This document shows positions 62,551-64,000 of a stretch of DNA of 64,000 nucleotides, in pieces (position 1 is the stretch's first letter; each line of letters begins with the position of its first letter). Where the stretch lies: positions 1,426,001-1,490,000 of the forward strand of contig NZ_CP121687.1 in NCBI RefSeq assembly GCF_038396635.1, read 5' to 3'. The position numbers and the translations under genes were made by a program. The DNA is from Defluviitalea saccharophila. GTDB lineage: Bacteria > Bacillota > Clostridia > Lachnospirales > Defluviitaleaceae. Below the pieces are notes generated by a model. It was not told the DNA's origin and did not search any database. It worked only from the letters and a program-made list of their open reading frames with translations.

Positions 62551-63008
62551 AAATTGGATTTATATGATTTTAATTTAATATAATGTCCTTCTTCTTCAGC
62601 AATTAATTTTTTTAATATCTCAGCAACCGGAGACTTCGCATGCTCCAATAAACTTTTATAGTATTCAATCGTAATTTTTTCTGTTTCGATGCCTAAATCA
62701 ATCGCTTCTTCTAAAGAATCAGGAACTGCTTCTCTTTGCTCAAATCCTTTGCTCTTTGCGTAGTTATGGAAAAATAAATCTACACTTTCTTCAAAAAGAT
62801 AATCGTCCCCTTGCTCTTCATTCGAATTATCATACCATTTCACAAAAATCTTTTTGTGTCTTTTTTCATCTTCAGCTAAGGAAAGCAATCCTTCTTTAAT
62901 TTCTCCTTTAGTTTTTTGGGCTAATCCTTCATAAAACTTAATACCCTCTTCTTCCATGCTAATCGCAAGCTTTAAAATTTCTCTATAACTGTATGAATGT
63001 TCCCCCAT
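62541..63008 (-). CDS. Ferritin-like (rubrerythrin-type) diiron protein
   Basis: 155 residues from the ATG at 63008, with GGAGTG about 6 bases upstream. Four-helix bundle with diiron ligands in AISMEEEGIKFYEGLA, LAEDEKRHKKIF (ExxH), GIETEKITIEYYKSLLEHA and LIAEEEGHYIKLK (ExxH). No C-terminal rubredoxin domain, unlike classical rubrerythrin; a separate rubredoxin gene is just upstream. Likely peroxide reductase or iron-handling protein. Confidence 0.85.
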   Translation of the reverse strand: MGEHSYSYREILKLAISMEEEGIKFYEGLAQKTKGEIKEGLLSLAEDEKRHKKIFVKWYDNSNEEQGDDYLFEESVDLFFHNYAKSKGFEQREAVPDSLEEAIDLGIETEKITIEYYKSLLEHAKSPVAEILKKLIAEEEGHYIKLKSYKSNLKK

Positions 63009-63040
63009 TAATATCACTCCATTTTTTAATTAGTAAATGA

Positions 63041-63070
63041 AAAAATAAGTAGGGTATCCCCCTACTCATT
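63041..63070 (-). terminator. Terminator of rubredoxin gene
   Basis: AGTAGGG (63048-63054) and CCCTACT (63060-63066), followed on the minus strand by TTATTTTTT. Confidence 0.7.
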
Positions 63071-63071
63071 T

Positions 63072-63230
63072 TTATTGTTCTTCAAATTCATCCTTGCCTA
63101 CTCCGCAAACAGGGCAAACCCAATCTTCAGGAACGTCTTCAAAAGCTGTTCCTGGTTGAACTCCGTTATCTGGGTCTCCTTCTTCTGGATCATAAACATA
63201 TCCACATACTAAACAAACCCATTTACTCAT
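63072..63230 (-). CDS. Rubredoxin
   Basis: 52 residues, start ATG at 63230 after AAGGGG, stop 63074-63072. Begins [18 protein letters not shown] and ends [16 protein letters not shown]: the two Cys-x2-Cys knuckles (Cys6, Cys9, Cys39, Cys42) bind one iron. Electron donor for flavodiiron protein and rubrerythrin. Too short for many gene finders but unmistakable. Confidence 0.97.
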   Translation of the reverse strand: MSKWVCLVCGYVYDPEEGDPDNGVQPGTAFEDVPEDWVCPVCGVGKDEFEEQ

Positions 63231-63326
63231 ATGCATACCCCTTTTCTTGATAGTATTTTATGTATATACTATAGATTTTAAATATAAAAATCTATACTAT
63301 ATTAAATATGTCTTGCTCTTATGCAT

Positions 63327-63382
63327 AATATACCACCAAATTATTCCTCTTGTCAAATGCTATTATTAAATAATTATTATTA
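63327..63382 (-). promoter_or_regulatory. Promoter and PerR/Fur-like box of rubredoxin gene
   Basis: Minus strand: TTGACA (63356-63351), 18 bases, TATATT (63332-63327). Upstream, AAATAATTATTATTA (63368-63382 on the plus strand) differs by one base from the site at the fprA promoter. It overlaps the pyk stop codon. Confidence 0.45.
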
Positions 63383-64000
63383 TTTATGATTCCTTGTTTT
63401 TTCGGGCATGCCATTATAAACGAATCCATTTTTGCTGTCTACTGTGATTAAAGTACCGCTTCTAATTAAGGTTACTGCGTTTTTCGCACCAATTATAACA
63501 GGAATATCCAAGGCTCTTGCCACTATGGCTGCGTGGCTGTTTTCTCCTTCTTCTCCTTCTTCTACAACAATAGCAGAAGCTTTTTTAATGTATGGAAGGA
63601 AATCATTGTTCGTTCTATAAGTAACTAAAATATCGCCTTTTTTGAAATATTTTTCAGCTTCTTCAACGACTTTAATGACGCTGGCTGTTCCTGCAACCAC
63701 CTTATTTCCTATGCCTTCTCCTTTTACCAATACGTTTCCTACAATATGAACTTTTAGAATGTTTGTTGTACCTGATACGCCAACAGGTACTCCGGCTGTA
63801 ATGACGATAATGTCTCCAGTCTTTGCAACGCCTGTTTCTACAGACTTGTCTACAGCTAAACTAAACAGTTCATCTGTTGTAGATTTTAATTCTGTTTTAA
63901 CCGGTATGCAGCCCCAAACTAAATTGAGTTGTCTCCAGGTCTGTTCGTCAATGGTACAACCTAAAACTGGAGAAGAAGGTCTGAACTTAGAAACCATTCT
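63380..64000 (-). CDS. pyk: Pyruvate kinase, C-terminal part (gene runs off the right edge)
   Basis: The last ~206 codons. The upstream part is the pyruvate kinase C-terminal allosteric domain (MVSKFRPSSPVLGCTIDEQTWRQLNLVWGCIPV...AKTGDIIVITAGVPVGVSGTTNILKVHIVG). It is followed by the extra PEP-utiliser-like domain (YFKKGDILVTYRTNNDFLPYIKKASAIVVEEGEEGENSHAAIVARALDIPVIIGAKNA) found in Bacillus- and Clostridium-type enzymes. Catalytic barrel not in the window. Confidence 0.95.
   Translation of the reverse strand, partial: RMVSKFRPSSPVLGCTIDEQTWRQLNLVWGCIPVKTELKSTTDELFSLAVDKSVETGVAKTGDIIVITAGVPVGVSGTTNILKVHIVGNVLVKGEGIGNKVVAGTASVIKVVEEAEKYFKKGDILVTYRTNNDFLPYIKKASAIVVEEGEEGENSHAAIVARALDIPVIIGAKNAVTLIRSGTLITVDSKNGFVYNGMPEKTRNHK

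Overview
The window looks like a chromosomal stretch of an anaerobic, endospore-forming, low-GC Gram-positive bacterium of the class Clostridia. Evidence: AT-rich sequence with strong AGGAGG-type ribosome binding sites; a gerA-type spore germination operon; a T-box leader in front of leuS; no outer-membrane genes; oxygen- and iron-handling genes typical of strict anaerobes (flavodiiron protein, rubredoxin, rubrerythrin-like ferritin, FeoAB). There are no rRNA or tRNA genes, CRISPR arrays or prophage. The species cannot be named from sequence alone.

Layout. 1-650: 5' part of a PrpE-like phosphatase gene, then a dense cluster of DnaA boxes beside an AT-rich stretch. 650-5400: an unusual block of tiny hydrophobic proteins (FFFLLLLF pattern), an AprX-like subtilase, and three helical proteins that share a short repeat; probably a sporulation (mother-cell) locus. 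5.4-12.7 kb: a YycI-like membrane protein, CBS protein, UPF0175/DUF3368 toxin-antitoxin pair, leuS with T-box, and an EF-G paralogue. 12.8-18.2 kb: aroF-tyrA-aroA for aromatic amino acids, split by an intact insertion sequence with an 8-bp target duplication. 18.3-26.9 kb: SGNH hydrolase, TrkAH potassium uptake, germination receptor genes (the A gene is frameshifted) and manA. 27-34 kb: a MacAB-like export system with a divergent TetR regulator, TraX and small membrane proteins. 34-45 kb: a GGGtGRT/NifU-like pair, DUF3783, a MORN protein, an rRNA methylase, fprA, an alpha-glucosidase with a LacI regulator, and a SulP transporter.

45-60 kb is one co-directional (minus strand) sugar block. Read 5' to 3' it holds a histidine kinase, response regulator, two near-identical sugar-binding proteins, ABC ATPase and permease, PfkB kinase, chemoreceptor, membrane-tethered solute-binding protein, fructose-type PTS IIA and IIBC, HPr, and a TIM-barrel protein. 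It joins sensing, chemotaxis, two uptake routes and first phosphorylation for what may be fructose or a related sugar. 60-64 kb: Fur-box-controlled feoAB with a Cys-rich mini-protein, a ferritin-like protein, rubredoxin and the 3' part of pyruvate kinase.

The least explained items are the small-protein/subtilase block with its shared helical repeat, the DnaA-box cluster away from any replication gene, a dispersed ~142-bp hairpin element (two full copies and one partial), and operator-like palindromes in front of aroF, the alpha-glucosidase gene, the TetR/ABC pair and the oxygen-defence genes.
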